A DNA stretch of 64,000 nucleotides from Oleiagrimonas sp963821885. GTDB taxonomy: Bacteria; Pseudomonadota; Gammaproteobacteria; Xanthomonadales; Rhodanobacteraceae. Numbering within the stretch: position 1 is the stretch's first letter; every line of letters starts with the position of its first letter. A program made the position numbers and the translations under genes. This document shows positions 15,984 through 23,877 of the stretch, one piece after another. The stretch spans positions 310,001-374,000 of the forward strand of contig CAWGFN010000001.1 of the NCBI GenBank assembly GCA_963821885.1, read 5' to 3'. Below the pieces are notes generated by a model, which saw only the letters and a program-made list of their open reading frames with translations, was not told the origin of the DNA and did no database searches.

Positions 15984-16382
15984 ATGCGATCCGTCCTGCT
16001 GTTGATCCTGGGCCTGGTGATTGGCGCCGTGGGCGCCTTCAAGGTCAGCAACGTGCTGCACATGCGCGATGCCTATCCGCGTGGCGTGATGAGCGTCATG
16101 CAACACCACCTGGGCACGCTGGGGCAGTCGTTGCGCCAGGGCACGTGCCCGGCCGCGGACTCCCAGCTGCATCTGGAACGCCTGAAGGCCATGCAGGGCG
16201 ATATTCTGCCGGCTTTTGCCGGCGATGTCGGCAGCAAGCCGGACTTTCGCCAACATGCGCGGAAGCTGGAAGCCGCGGTCGATGCGGCCCTGGCCGCCGC
16301 GCCGGCCGACTGCCCGGCCCTCGACAAGGCCGTCTCGCGTATCGGCGGCGCCTGCAAGAGCTGCCACCAGACCTATCGCTGA
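15984..16382 (+). CDS. Small c-type cytochrome (c'/c556-like)
   Basis: 132 aa. An N-terminal hydrophobic segment (MRSVLLLILGLVIGAVGAF) acts as signal or anchor. The C-terminus has the haem-attachment motif CKSCH five residues from the end (GGACKSCHQTYR), as in cytochrome c'/c556 four-helix proteins. It is probably periplasmic. The electron partner is unknown. The gene stands alone between tcdA and DUF962. Confidence 0.8.
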   Translation: MRSVLLLILGLVIGAVGAFKVSNVLHMRDAYPRGVMSVMQHHLGTLGQSLRQGTCPAADSQLHLERLKAMQGDILPAFAGDVGSKPDFRQHARKLEAAVDAALAAAPADCPALDKAVSRIGGACKSCHQTYR

Positions 16383-16401
16383 AGCGGGCGATCACGCGCG
16401 C

Positions 16402-16704
16402 CTACAGGCGAATGCGCCCGGTCAGCATCTGCCAGAACATGACCCAGTCGCCGGCCAGGCTGTAGAACGGATGGCTGAAGGTCGCCGGGCGGTTGTGCTC
16501 GAAGGCGAAGTGCCCGACCCAGGCAAAGCCGTATCCGGCCAACGGCATGCCGAGCAGCCACCAGGCGTTGCCGGTGACCAGCGCGGCCAGCGCGAAGCCG
16601 AGCACCAGCAGGCTGCCGACGAAATGCAGGCGTCGGCAGGTGCGGTTGCCGTGCTCGGAAAGATAGAACGGATAGAACTCGCGGAACGAACGATACGCGG
16701 CCAT
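16402..16704 (-). CDS. DUF962/Mpo1-like small membrane protein
   Basis: 100 aa, family related to yeast Mpo1 2-hydroxy fatty acid dioxygenase. The typical start AYRSFREFYPFYLSEHGNR is followed by HFVGSLLVLG, two to three hydrophobic segments, GYGFAWVGHFAFEHNRPATF and HPFYSLAGDW, which carry the conserved His residues. ATG at 16704 is preferred over the in-frame TTG at 16710. It begins 2 bp after the pirin stop, so the two genes are probably one transcript. Confidence 0.85.
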   Translation of the reverse strand: MAAYRSFREFYPFYLSEHGNRTCRRLHFVGSLLVLGFALAALVTGNAWWLLGMPLAGYGFAWVGHFAFEHNRPATFSHPFYSLAGDWVMFWQMLTGRIRL

Positions 16705-16706
16705 GC

Positions 16707-17585
16707 TCAATCCTCCGGCAGCGGTATGAATTCTTCCTCGTCGCCCGGCACGGTGCCGAAGCGCCCTTGCTTCCAGTCGCGCTTGGCCTGCTCGATCCGC
16801 TCGCGGTCATGGGCCACGAAGTTCCACCACACCGTGCGCGGACCGTCCAGCGGCGCGCCGCCGACCAGGATCAGCAGGCAATCGCCTTCGGCGCGAAGAC
16901 GCGGTGGCGCCGCGCCGCGATGCACGCCCATCTCGGACCGGACCAGGCGCTCCTCGCCCATCATCACCTCGCCCTCGACCACGTAGACGCCCTGCTCGGC
17001 GTGCGCCTGCGGCAGGTCCAGCCCGGCGCCGGCCTGCATGCGGATTTCGGCGAACAGGGTCGGCGCGAACACGCGCACCGGCGACACCGCGCCCCAGGCC
17101 TCGCCGGCCATCAGGCGCATGCGCACCCCGGGACCTTGCAGCTCCGGGAACTGGTCGACGCCGTAGTGGGCAAAGGCCGGTTCGGTCTCGGCATCGGCCT
17201 GCGGCAACGCCACCCAGGTCTGGATGCCGTGCAACCATCCACCGGCTTCGCGACTTGCTTCCGGGGAACGTTCGGAATGCACGATTCCACGGCCCGCGGT
17301 CATCCAGTTGATCTCGCCCGGGCGGATGTCCTGGTCGTTGCCCAGGCTGTCGCGATGCCGGATGCAGCCATCGAACAGCCAGGTCACCGTGGCCAGGCCG
17401 ATATGCGGATGCGGACGCACGTCGATGCCCTGCCCGGGCGGGAATTGCGCCGGCCCCATGTGATCGAAGAACACGAACGGACCCACGGTGCGCGCCCTGG
17501 CATGCGGCAGGGCGCGACGCACGATGAAACCATCGCCGAGATCGTGTTCGCGGGGCCGTATGCGTTCGAACGATGCGCTGCTCAT
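16707..17585 (-). CDS. Pirin family protein
   Basis: 292 aa bicupin. The N-terminal cupin carries metal ligands in DVRPHPHIGLATVTWLFDG and the later TAGRGIVHSERSPE, ending with WLHGIQTWVALP. The C-terminal domain includes HAEQGVYVVEGEV. Some bacterial pirins have quercetinase activity and others are regulatory, so the role here is not determined. It is coupled to the downstream DUF962 gene. Confidence 0.93.
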   Translation of the reverse strand: MSSASFERIRPREHDLGDGFIVRRALPHARARTVGPFVFFDHMGPAQFPPGQGIDVRPHPHIGLATVTWLFDGCIRHRDSLGNDQDIRPGEINWMTAGRGIVHSERSPEASREAGGWLHGIQTWVALPQADAETEPAFAHYGVDQFPELQGPGVRMRLMAGEAWGAVSPVRVFAPTLFAEIRMQAGAGLDLPQAHAEQGVYVVEGEVMMGEERLVRSEMGVHRGAAPPRLRAEGDCLLILVGGAPLDGPRTVWWNFVAHDRERIEQAKRDWKQGRFGTVPGDEEEFIPLPED

Positions 17586-17640
17586 GGGTTTCTCCGTACT
17601 GGCCTGCGCCCGATACTAACGCGCCACGCATCCGACCGTT

Positions 17641-18504
17641 TCACTCCAGGCGGGCCAACCAGTCGGCCATGCGACTGGCCATGGCCTGCGGCGTCTTCAT
17701 CCACGCGAAATGGTCGGCACGCGTGCCCAGGAGGTGATCGTCGATCACCTGGGTCTCGCTGGGGGCATGCGGCATCTTCCGCAACAGGTTGCGCAGGGCC
17801 GCGGCCGGTCCCAGGCGATCATCCGCGAGCCGGAACGCCAGCAGCGGTTGCCGTTGCCCGGCAAGGGCGTGCTCGAGATCGTCCGATACGCCACGCGGAC
17901 GGTAGTGTCCGCTACGACCGCTGCGCGCCCAGTCGGCCATCACTCCGCAGGCCTCGTTGCCGCCAAATCCCAGGCGACGTCCGGGAAAATGACCGCACAG
18001 CCGCGCCATCCAGGGAACGACGGCGAACAGCATGTACAGCGGCACGCCCCACGGTCGGTAGCCGCGCCAATGCGGCGTGCCGCTGGCCACCAGGACCACG
18101 CCATCGACCTGGCCCTGGCACAGTCCCGCGGCCAGGCAGGCCAACTGGCCGCCCAGGCTGTGTCCGCCCAGGATCAGACGTGCCTCGGGGTACATCCTGC
18201 GGCATGCCGCGATGGCGGCCGGCAGGTCCTCCTCGAGCAGTTCGCGATAGCCCCAGTCGGCATGGCGGCCGGCGCGCACGCTGCTGGAGCCGATGCCGCG
18301 CCATTCGTGCAGGGCGATGCCGACCCCGTGTTCCCGAAGGGCCGCTGCAAGGGGCTGGTAGTGGCGCGCCGGCACGCCCAGGGCGGGAAGCCACAGCAGC
18401 ATGTCGCCGTCGGACCGTCGCGGCGCCAACAGGCACAGCTCGCTGCCCACGCCGGGCGCGGAAAGCACGTGCTGCGAACGCATCTGGAGGACGTCTTCCT
18501 GCAT
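17641..18504 (-). CDS. Alpha/beta hydrolase
   Basis: 287 aa serine hydrolase fold. The nucleophile elbow GGHSLGGQLACLAAG lies near residue 115, and a probable catalytic His in RADHFAWMKT near the C-terminus. A conserved early stretch LLWLPALGVPARHYQPLA places it with predicted hydrolases of the COG4757 type. A hydrophobic insert (GVPLYMLFAVVPWMARL) could form a lid. Substrate unknown. It lies directly downstream of cspA but beyond the cspA terminator. Confidence 0.85.
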   Translation of the reverse strand: MQEDVLQMRSQHVLSAPGVGSELCLLAPRRSDGDMLLWLPALGVPARHYQPLAAALREHGVGIALHEWRGIGSSSVRAGRHADWGYRELLEEDLPAAIAACRRMYPEARLILGGHSLGGQLACLAAGLCQGQVDGVVLVASGTPHWRGYRPWGVPLYMLFAVVPWMARLCGHFPGRRLGFGGNEACGVMADWARSGRSGHYRPRGVSDDLEHALAGQRQPLLAFRLADDRLGPAAALRNLLRKMPHAPSETQVIDDHLLGTRADHFAWMKTPQAMASRMADWLARLE

Positions 18505-18535
18505 GGGTACTCGCGGCGGGCGACGGAAAAGCGAA

Positions 18536-18556
18536 AGGCCGGCGCTGGGCCGGCCT
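18536..18556 (-). terminator. Terminator after cspA
   Basis: AGGCCGGC (18536-18543) pairs with GCCGGCCT (18549-18556); on the minus strand the stem is followed by TTCGCTTTTCC. It lies between cspA and the downstream hydrolase. Confidence 0.7.
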
Positions 18557-18599
18557 CTCGCGTGCAGCTTGACGACCGGCGGCTCGCCGCCGGGTCGCC

Positions 18600-18812
18600 T
18601 CAGGCTTCAGCCATGACTTCCTCGGCCTGCAGGCCCTTCTGGCCCTCCACGACCTTGAAGCTGACCTTCTGGCCTTCCTGCAGACTGCGGAAACCCGTGC
18701 CCTGGATGGCACGGAAATGAACAAATACGTCCGGCCCATCCTCACGACTGATGAAACCGAAGCCCTTGGCATCGTTGAACCACTTGACGGTGCCGATCTC
18801 ACGATCCGACAT
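18600..18812 (-). CDS. Cold-shock protein, CspA family
   Basis: 70-aa single cold-shock domain that binds single-stranded RNA/DNA. RNP1 is KGFGFISRE and RNP2 is VFVHFRAI. ATG at 18812 (MSDREIGTVKWF) is preceded by GGAG at a good distance; an in-frame ATG four codons upstream is unlikely. A long untranslated leader upstream is consistent with cold-shock control. Confidence 0.95.
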   Translation of the reverse strand: MSDREIGTVKWFNDAKGFGFISREDGPDVFVHFRAIQGTGFRSLQEGQKVSFKVVEGQKGLQAEEVMAEA

Positions 18813-19123
18813 GATGAACTCCAAAAATTACCTGTAGACGTGCCGGCCCCCGCCGGCATTGGACTGGGCATGCAGGCAAGGTGAAAGGGAGCGATGCGGA
18901 TAGCGGATAGCCACGACCGGACCTGACACACACGAAACCGAGCAGACACAGTGCGAGCTAGCATAGCGCACAAGCCTTCGCGCCGGGCAATACGCCGAAC
19001 TGGATAGGCGCGGGTGCAGGCCTGCCGTTCGACGCGCGGAAGGCATGCAATACTGATTCGATAACAACCACCGCGGATGCATGTCCGCACACCACCGCCT
19101 CGACCGATCCGGTATTCGCCGCC
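18813..19123. promoter_or_regulatory. Divergent region between cspA and pldA, probable cspA leader
   Basis: 311 bp without a gene. On the minus strand TATGCT (18960-18965) with TTGCCC 19 bp further upstream could be a cspA promoter, giving a leader of roughly 145 nt, as is common for cold-shock genes. The spacing is not ideal. No clear pldA promoter was identified. Confidence 0.35.
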
Positions 19124-20338
19124 ATGTCACGGAAACGACTACTGCTGCCCGCCCTGCTGGGCGCCTGCATCATCATCTGCGCGCATCCGGTTGCCGCCCA
19201 GACACCCCATCCCGCCGACGCCAAGGCCTGCGTGGACATCACCATCGACAGCCTGCGCCTGGCCTGTTACGACCGTGCACTCGGACGCGCGCAGGCGCAT
19301 GGCGATACGGCACAGGCCGTCCAGGAGGATGCCCCGGCCCCGGCGGCATCCACCGCCACGACCGCCCAGGCCATACCGACGCCGGACGTCGTGCCCGCAC
19401 CCGCATCGGCTGCCGTGGACCGCGCCACCAACCGCGATGATCGCCAGCTGTTCGGTCGCGAGGATGCCGCGCTGCAGACCCGCAGCGAACGCGTGCGCAC
19501 GGACAACGCCACCGGATCGCCCCGTCCGTCGCTGCTCAACAGCCGCTGGGAGCTGGATGACGAAAGCAAGCTCGGCACCTTCGGCGTGCGCGGCTACAAG
19601 CCGGTGTACTTCATGCCGGCGTTCTACATGACGCGCATCAACGACAGCCCGCATTCCCCCTCGCCCGACCACACCCTGGGTGAACCGCTGGGACTGCAAC
19701 ACACCGAGGCCAAGTTCCAGCTGAGCCTCAAGACCAAGGTCTGGCAAGGGGTGATCGCCGGCCACGGCGACCTGTGGCTGGCCTACACCCAGGCCTCGCA
19801 CTGGCAGATCTACAACAGCCGCATCTCGCGACCGTTCCGCGAGACCAACTACGAACCCGAGGCGATGCTGGTGTTCGACACCAACTATCACGTGCTCGGT
19901 TGGAAAGCGCACCTGATGGGCATCGGCGTGGACCACCAGTCCAACGGACGCAGCAATCCGCTCTCGCGGAGCTGGAACCGGGTGATCGCCGACATCGGCC
20001 TTGAACGCGGCCCATGGACGATCATGATCCGCCCGTGGTGGCGGATCCCCGAACAGGGCAGCAAGGACGACAACCCCGACATCAGCAACTACATGGGGCG
20101 CACCGAGGTTCAGATCGTGCGCGAATGGGGCGCCAACGAATTCACCCTGATGGGTCGCCACTCGCTGCGTACCGGCAGCAACTCGCGCGGCGCGCTGCGC
20201 TTCACCTGGGCCTTCCCCATCCACGACAACCTGCGCGGCTATGTCCAGGTGTTCAACGGCTACGGCGAGAGCCTGATCGACTACAACCACCGCGCCACCT
20301 ACGTCGGCCTGGGCATCTCCCTGCTCGGCTGGTACTGA
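19124..20338 (+). CDS. pldA: Outer-membrane phospholipase A (PldA family)
   Basis: Calcium-dependent outer-membrane enzyme that removes misplaced phospholipids. A signal peptide (about 1-25, ending VAAQ) is followed by a short Cys segment ACVDITIDSLRLACYD and an Ala/Pro/Thr-rich linker to about residue 105. The beta-barrel follows with the catalytic motif GVDHQSNGRSNPLSRSWNR (His-Ser dyad, Asn) and ends in an aromatic residue (LLGWY), as outer-membrane barrels do. Length is 404 aa, longer than E. coli PldA because of the N-terminal extension. Confidence 0.93.
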   Translation: MSRKRLLLPALLGACIIICAHPVAAQTPHPADAKACVDITIDSLRLACYDRALGRAQAHGDTAQAVQEDAPAPAASTATTAQAIPTPDVVPAPASAAVDRATNRDDRQLFGREDAALQTRSERVRTDNATGSPRPSLLNSRWELDDESKLGTFGVRGYKPVYFMPAFYMTRINDSPHSPSPDHTLGEPLGLQHTEAKFQLSLKTKVWQGVIAGHGDLWLAYTQASHWQIYNSRISRPFRETNYEPEAMLVFDTNYHVLGWKAHLMGIGVDHQSNGRSNPLSRSWNRVIADIGLERGPWTIMIRPWWRIPEQGSKDDNPDISNYMGRTEVQIVREWGANEFTLMGRHSLRTGSNSRGALRFTWAFPIHDNLRGYVQVFNGYGESLIDYNHRATYVGLGISLLGWY

Positions 20339-20349
20339 TCCCGCGCATG

Positions 20350-20377
20350 AAAAAGGCGGCCGCGAATGGCGGCCGCC
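20350..20377. terminator. Terminator between convergent pldA and slyD
   Basis: GGCGGCCGC (20355-20363) and GCGGCCGCC (20369-20377) form a 9-bp stem. The A-run at 20350-20354 gives TTTTT on the minus strand, so it serves slyD best. Confidence 0.8.
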
Positions 20378-20405
20378 CTGTTCCGTCCCGCGATGGGCGC
20401 AGCGC

Positions 20406-20891
20406 TTATTCGTGCGCGCCGCCGGCGCCGTGCACGTGACCGTGCTCGAGCTCTTCCCTGCTGGCCTCGCGCACCTCGGTGACCTCGATGTCGAACTGCA
20501 GCGTCTTGCCGGCCAGCGGATGATTGCCATCGATGGTGACCTGGTCGCCCTCCACCGCGCGGATCGTCACCAGCACCGGACCCTGCGGACCCTGGCCCTG
20601 GAACTGCATGCCCGGCTGCGGCTCGGGACCGCCCTGGAAGGCGCTCTTGGGCACGACCTGCACCATCGCCTCGTGGCGCTCGCCGTAACCTTCCTCGGGA
20701 GACACGCTGACCTGGAACGTGTCACCCTGGCTGTGTCCGGTCATGGCCTTCTCCAGGCCCGGCACGATGTGGCCGGACCCATGAAGGTACGCCAGCGGCT
20801 CGCCACGCTCGCGCGAGCTGTCGATGACTTCGCCGTCCTCGCCAGTCAGGGTGTAATGGAACGATGCGACGGTGCGCTCGGCAATCTGCAT
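20406..20891 (-). CDS. slyD: FKBP-type peptidyl-prolyl isomerase, SlyD-like
   Basis: 161 aa. Two-domain SlyD layout: FKBP core (FHYTLTGEDGEVIDSS, GSGHIVPGLEKAM), inserted flap chaperone domain (PEEGYGERHEAMVQVVP to VTIDGNHPLAGKTL), then FDIEVTEVREAS. The C-terminus is short but His-rich (HGHVHGAGGAHE), a reduced form of the metal-binding tail. Start 20891 (MQIAERTVASF). A folding catalyst and possible nickel carrier. Confidence 0.93.
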   Translation of the reverse strand: MQIAERTVASFHYTLTGEDGEVIDSSRERGEPLAYLHGSGHIVPGLEKAMTGHSQGDTFQVSVSPEEGYGERHEAMVQVVPKSAFQGGPEPQPGMQFQGQGPQGPVLVTIRAVEGDQVTIDGNHPLAGKTLQFDIEVTEVREASREELEHGHVHGAGGAHE

Positions 20892-21056
20892 GGGTAAACC
20901 TCGGAAACTTCGAATGGATGACGTCGGCGTCTGGCGCCGCTCGGAACACGACACGATAAGGAACCCGGGCACGGACTGCAAACCGGCCACCCCCCGAAGC
21001 TGGAGCCCATCGCCCCGCGATGGAACAATCCCCGGTCCATCCCCGGGCAGCATCGA

Positions 21057-22406
21057 ATGAGCATTTCCACGAGCGACTGGACGCACCGACCCACCCATCG
21101 CCGGGTGTGGAAGCTGGCCGCGCCGATGATCGTCTCCAACATCACCGTGCCCCTGGTCACCCTGACCGACAGCACGGTGGCCGGGCATCTGCCGCACGCC
21201 AGCCAGCTGGCCGCCGTGGCAGTGGGCGGCATGATCTACCAGGTGCCGGTGTTGCTTTGCACGTTCCTGCGCATGGGCACGGTGGGCTTCAGCGCGCAGG
21301 CGGCCGGCCGCAAGGATGGCGAAGGCCTCAGGCGCATCCTGCTGCAGTCGCTGCTGCTGGCATTCGCCGTGGCCGCCTTGCTGTTCGTGATCATGCGCCT
21401 GGGCATGCAACAGGTGCTGGACCTGATGCACCCGGGCGATGAACTTCGCCGGCTGGCCAGTGGTTATCTGAAATGGCGCCTCTACGGCCTGCCCGCGGCA
21501 CTGGCCAGCTTCGCGCTCGCGGGATGGTTCCTGGGCGCGCAGAACGCCCGGGTCACGGTACAGATCCTCATCGTCACCAACCTGGTCAACATCGGGCTGA
21601 ACCTGCTGTTCGTGCTGGGCCTTGGATGGGGCGTGCACGGCATCGCCCTGGCCTCGGTGTGCGGCGAATGGAGCGGGTGCCTGCTCGGCCTCGCGTACAT
21701 CGAGTGGCAGTTGCGCCGGTATCCGGGACACCTGGATCTGCACCAGTTCATGGCGGCGCGACATTGGCGGGCGCTGCTCGACGTGCATCGCGACATCCTG
21801 GTGCGCAGTGTGGCCCTGCAAGGCGTGTTCTTCGCCGTCACCACCCTGGGCGCGCGCCTGGGAGACGCGGTGGTCGCGGCCAACGCCCTGCTCATGAACG
21901 GCCTGATGCTGACCGCCTTCGCCCTGGACGGGCTGGCCAATGCGGTGGAGGCCATGGCCGGCCACGCCATCGGCGCGGGCCAGCCCGACGTGCTGCGGCG
22001 ATCCCTGGTGGTGGCCGGCGGCTGGTCGCTCATCGGCGCCGCGCTGTTCGCGCTCGTGTTCGCCCTTGGCGGGCAACTCTTCATCGACCTGCAGACCAGC
22101 ATCGAGGGCGTGCGCCACATCGCCCATGCCTTCCTGCCCTATCTGGCGATCCTGCCGCTGGCGGCCTTTCCCAGCTACCTCCTCGATGGCTTGTTCGTCG
22201 GTGCCACCCGCGCCCGCGAGATGCGCGACGCGATGCTGTGGGCCGCGTTGTGCTTCGTGGTCCTGGCGTTGGGGCTGCACCGGCTGGGCAACCACGGCCT
22301 GTGGCTGGCATTCCTGGGCTTCATGCTCACGCGGGGCGCGATCATGGCCTTCGCCGCGTTGCGCATCGCGCGCGGCGAAGACGGATGGCTGGACGCCACC
22401 GGTTAG
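21057..22406 (+). CDS. MATE family efflux transporter (DinF-like)
   Basis: 449 aa with twelve predicted membrane helices. The family start is RRVWKLAAPMIVSNITVPLV followed by DSTVAGHLPHASQLAAVAVG; a second repeat begins near LVRSVALQGVFFAV and contains ALDGLANAVEAMAGHAIGAG. It exports drugs or metabolites using an ion gradient; substrate unknown. It starts about 165 bp from slyD in the opposite direction and converges on the peroxidase gene with 2 bp between stops. Confidence 0.93.
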   Translation: MSISTSDWTHRPTHRRVWKLAAPMIVSNITVPLVTLTDSTVAGHLPHASQLAAVAVGGMIYQVPVLLCTFLRMGTVGFSAQAAGRKDGEGLRRILLQSLLLAFAVAALLFVIMRLGMQQVLDLMHPGDELRRLASGYLKWRLYGLPAALASFALAGWFLGAQNARVTVQILIVTNLVNIGLNLLFVLGLGWGVHGIALASVCGEWSGCLLGLAYIEWQLRRYPGHLDLHQFMAARHWRALLDVHRDILVRSVALQGVFFAVTTLGARLGDAVVAANALLMNGLMLTAFALDGLANAVEAMAGHAIGAGQPDVLRRSLVVAGGWSLIGAALFALVFALGGQLFIDLQTSIEGVRHIAHAFLPYLAILPLAAFPSYLLDGLFVGATRAREMRDAMLWAALCFVVLALGLHRLGNHGLWLAFLGFMLTRGAIMAFAALRIARGEDGWLDATG

Positions 22407-22408
22407 CG

Positions 22409-22897
22409 CTACGCCCCCAGCAGGCGCTCGACGCGGCGCGCGATGCGCGCGGGCGACGTCGAGGGCGCATAGCGATGCACGACGTGTCCCTGGCCGTCGA
22501 CCAGGAACTTGGTGAAGTTCCACTTGATGGCCCGGCTGCCCAGGATGCCCGGAGCCGCCGTCGTCAGCCAGGCGAACAGCGGGTGCGCGCCCTCGCCGTT
22601 GACCATGATCTTCTCGAACATCGGGAAGTCGACCGAGAAGTGGGTCTGGCAGAAGTCCATGATCTGCGCCTCGTCGCCCGGTTCCTGGTGGCCGAACTGG
22701 TCGCATGGAAAGCCGAGCACCGCGAAGCCCCTGTCGGCATAGGTGTCATGCAGCTTCTGCAGGGCCTCGTATTGCGGGGTGAAGACGCAGCGCGAGGCCA
22801 CATTGACCACCAGCACCACCTTGCCCTGCCACTCGGCCATGAGGCGCGGACGGCCCTGGATGTCGCGGGCGGAAAAATCGTGGAGCGTGGAAGGCAT
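22409..22897 (-). CDS. Glutathione peroxidase family protein
   Basis: 162 aa thiol peroxidase. The peroxidatic Cys is in VVNVASRCVFTPQYEAL, the conserved Gln region is FPCDQFGHQEPG, and the Trp/Asn motif is IKWNFTKFLVD. It is the Cys, not selenocysteine, form and probably reduces hydroperoxides with thioredoxin or glutathione. The start at 22897 (MPSTLHDFSARD) matches the family. Val after the active Cys, where Gly is common, is a minor variation. Confidence 0.94.
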   Translation of the reverse strand: MPSTLHDFSARDIQGRPRLMAEWQGKVVLVVNVASRCVFTPQYEALQKLHDTYADRGFAVLGFPCDQFGHQEPGDEAQIMDFCQTHFSVDFPMFEKIMVNGEGAHPLFAWLTTAAPGILGSRAIKWNFTKFLVDGQGHVVHRYAPSTSPARIARRVERLLGA

Positions 22898-22973
22898 GGA
22901 CGGCACCGGCTGAGGCTGACATCGGATTCGCACGCCAGTGGGCGGCGGCGAGGCGGCACGCTACCCTTGTACC

Positions 22974-23837
22974 ATGAACGCGGTTTCCGTCCCGCCCCTC
23001 GCCACCGAGAGCTTGGCCCTGCGTGACTTCGTCGCGCACCATCGCCGCCTGTTCGTGCTCACCGGCGCCGGCTGCAGCACCGATTCGGGCATTCCCGACT
23101 ACCGCGATCTCGAGGGCGGCTGGAAGCGGCCGCCGCCGATGACCTGGCAGGTCTTCACCGGCGAACCGACGGCCCGCGCCCGCTACTGGGCACGCAGCAT
23201 GATCGGCTGGCGCACCTTCAGCGCGGCACGCCCCAACCGCACCCACCAGGCGCTGGCACGGCTCGAATCGGCCGGGCGCACGCAGGTGCTGGTCACGCAG
23301 AACGTCGACGGCCTGCACCAGGCCGCCGGCCAGCGCCGCGTGATCGACCTGCATGGCCGCCTCGACAGGGTGCGTTGCCTGCAGTGCCAGGCGATCACCT
23401 CGCGCAGCGACATGCAGCATGCGCTGGAAACGGCCAACCCCGACTGGACGTCGCTGCGCGCCCGGCATGCGCCGGATGGCGACGCCGACCTGGACGGCCA
23501 GGATTTCTCCACGTTCCGGGTGCCGGCCTGCCGCCACTGCGGCGGCGTGCTGAAGCCGGACGTGGTGTTCTTCGGCGAGAACGTCCCCAGGGAACGCCTG
23601 GGCGAAGCCATCGACGCCTTCGAGCGTGCCGATGCCCTGCTGGTCGTCGGCTCGTCGTTGATGGTCTATTCCGGGTATCGTTTCGCCCTCGCGGCGGCCC
23701 GCCGCGGCATGCCGATCGCCGCGGTCAATCTCGGGCACAATCGCGCCGACGCCCTGTTGCAACTCAAGCTCGACTGCCGCTGTGACGCGGCCCTGGCCTT
23801 CCTTCTCGATGACACTCCTCCGGGGCCACTGCCCTGA
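22974..23837 (+). CDS. Sirtuin-type NAD-dependent protein deacylase (Sir2 family)
   Basis: 287 aa. NAD-binding motif LTGAGCSTDSGIPDYRD, catalytic region QNVDGLHQAAG with the His in DLHGRLDRVRC, and structural zinc pairs CLQC and CRHC. GSSLMVYSGYRF follows. The GIPDYR form resembles class II (SIRT4-like) sirtuins rather than E. coli CobB. Start 22974 (MNAVSVPPLA). Target proteins are unknown. Confidence 0.93.
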   Translation: MNAVSVPPLATESLALRDFVAHHRRLFVLTGAGCSTDSGIPDYRDLEGGWKRPPPMTWQVFTGEPTARARYWARSMIGWRTFSAARPNRTHQALARLESAGRTQVLVTQNVDGLHQAAGQRRVIDLHGRLDRVRCLQCQAITSRSDMQHALETANPDWTSLRARHAPDGDADLDGQDFSTFRVPACRHCGGVLKPDVVFFGENVPRERLGEAIDAFERADALLVVGSSLMVYSGYRFALAAARRGMPIAAVNLGHNRADALLQLKLDCRCDAALAFLLDDTPPGPLP

Positions 23838-23877
23838 CCTCTCCACCGCCGCCCCGCCCATCGCCCGCAAGGACGCC

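Noticed and set aside
16402..16710. TTG start for DUF962 at 16710
   Set aside because: ATG two codons later (16704) fits the family better and follows the pirin stop.
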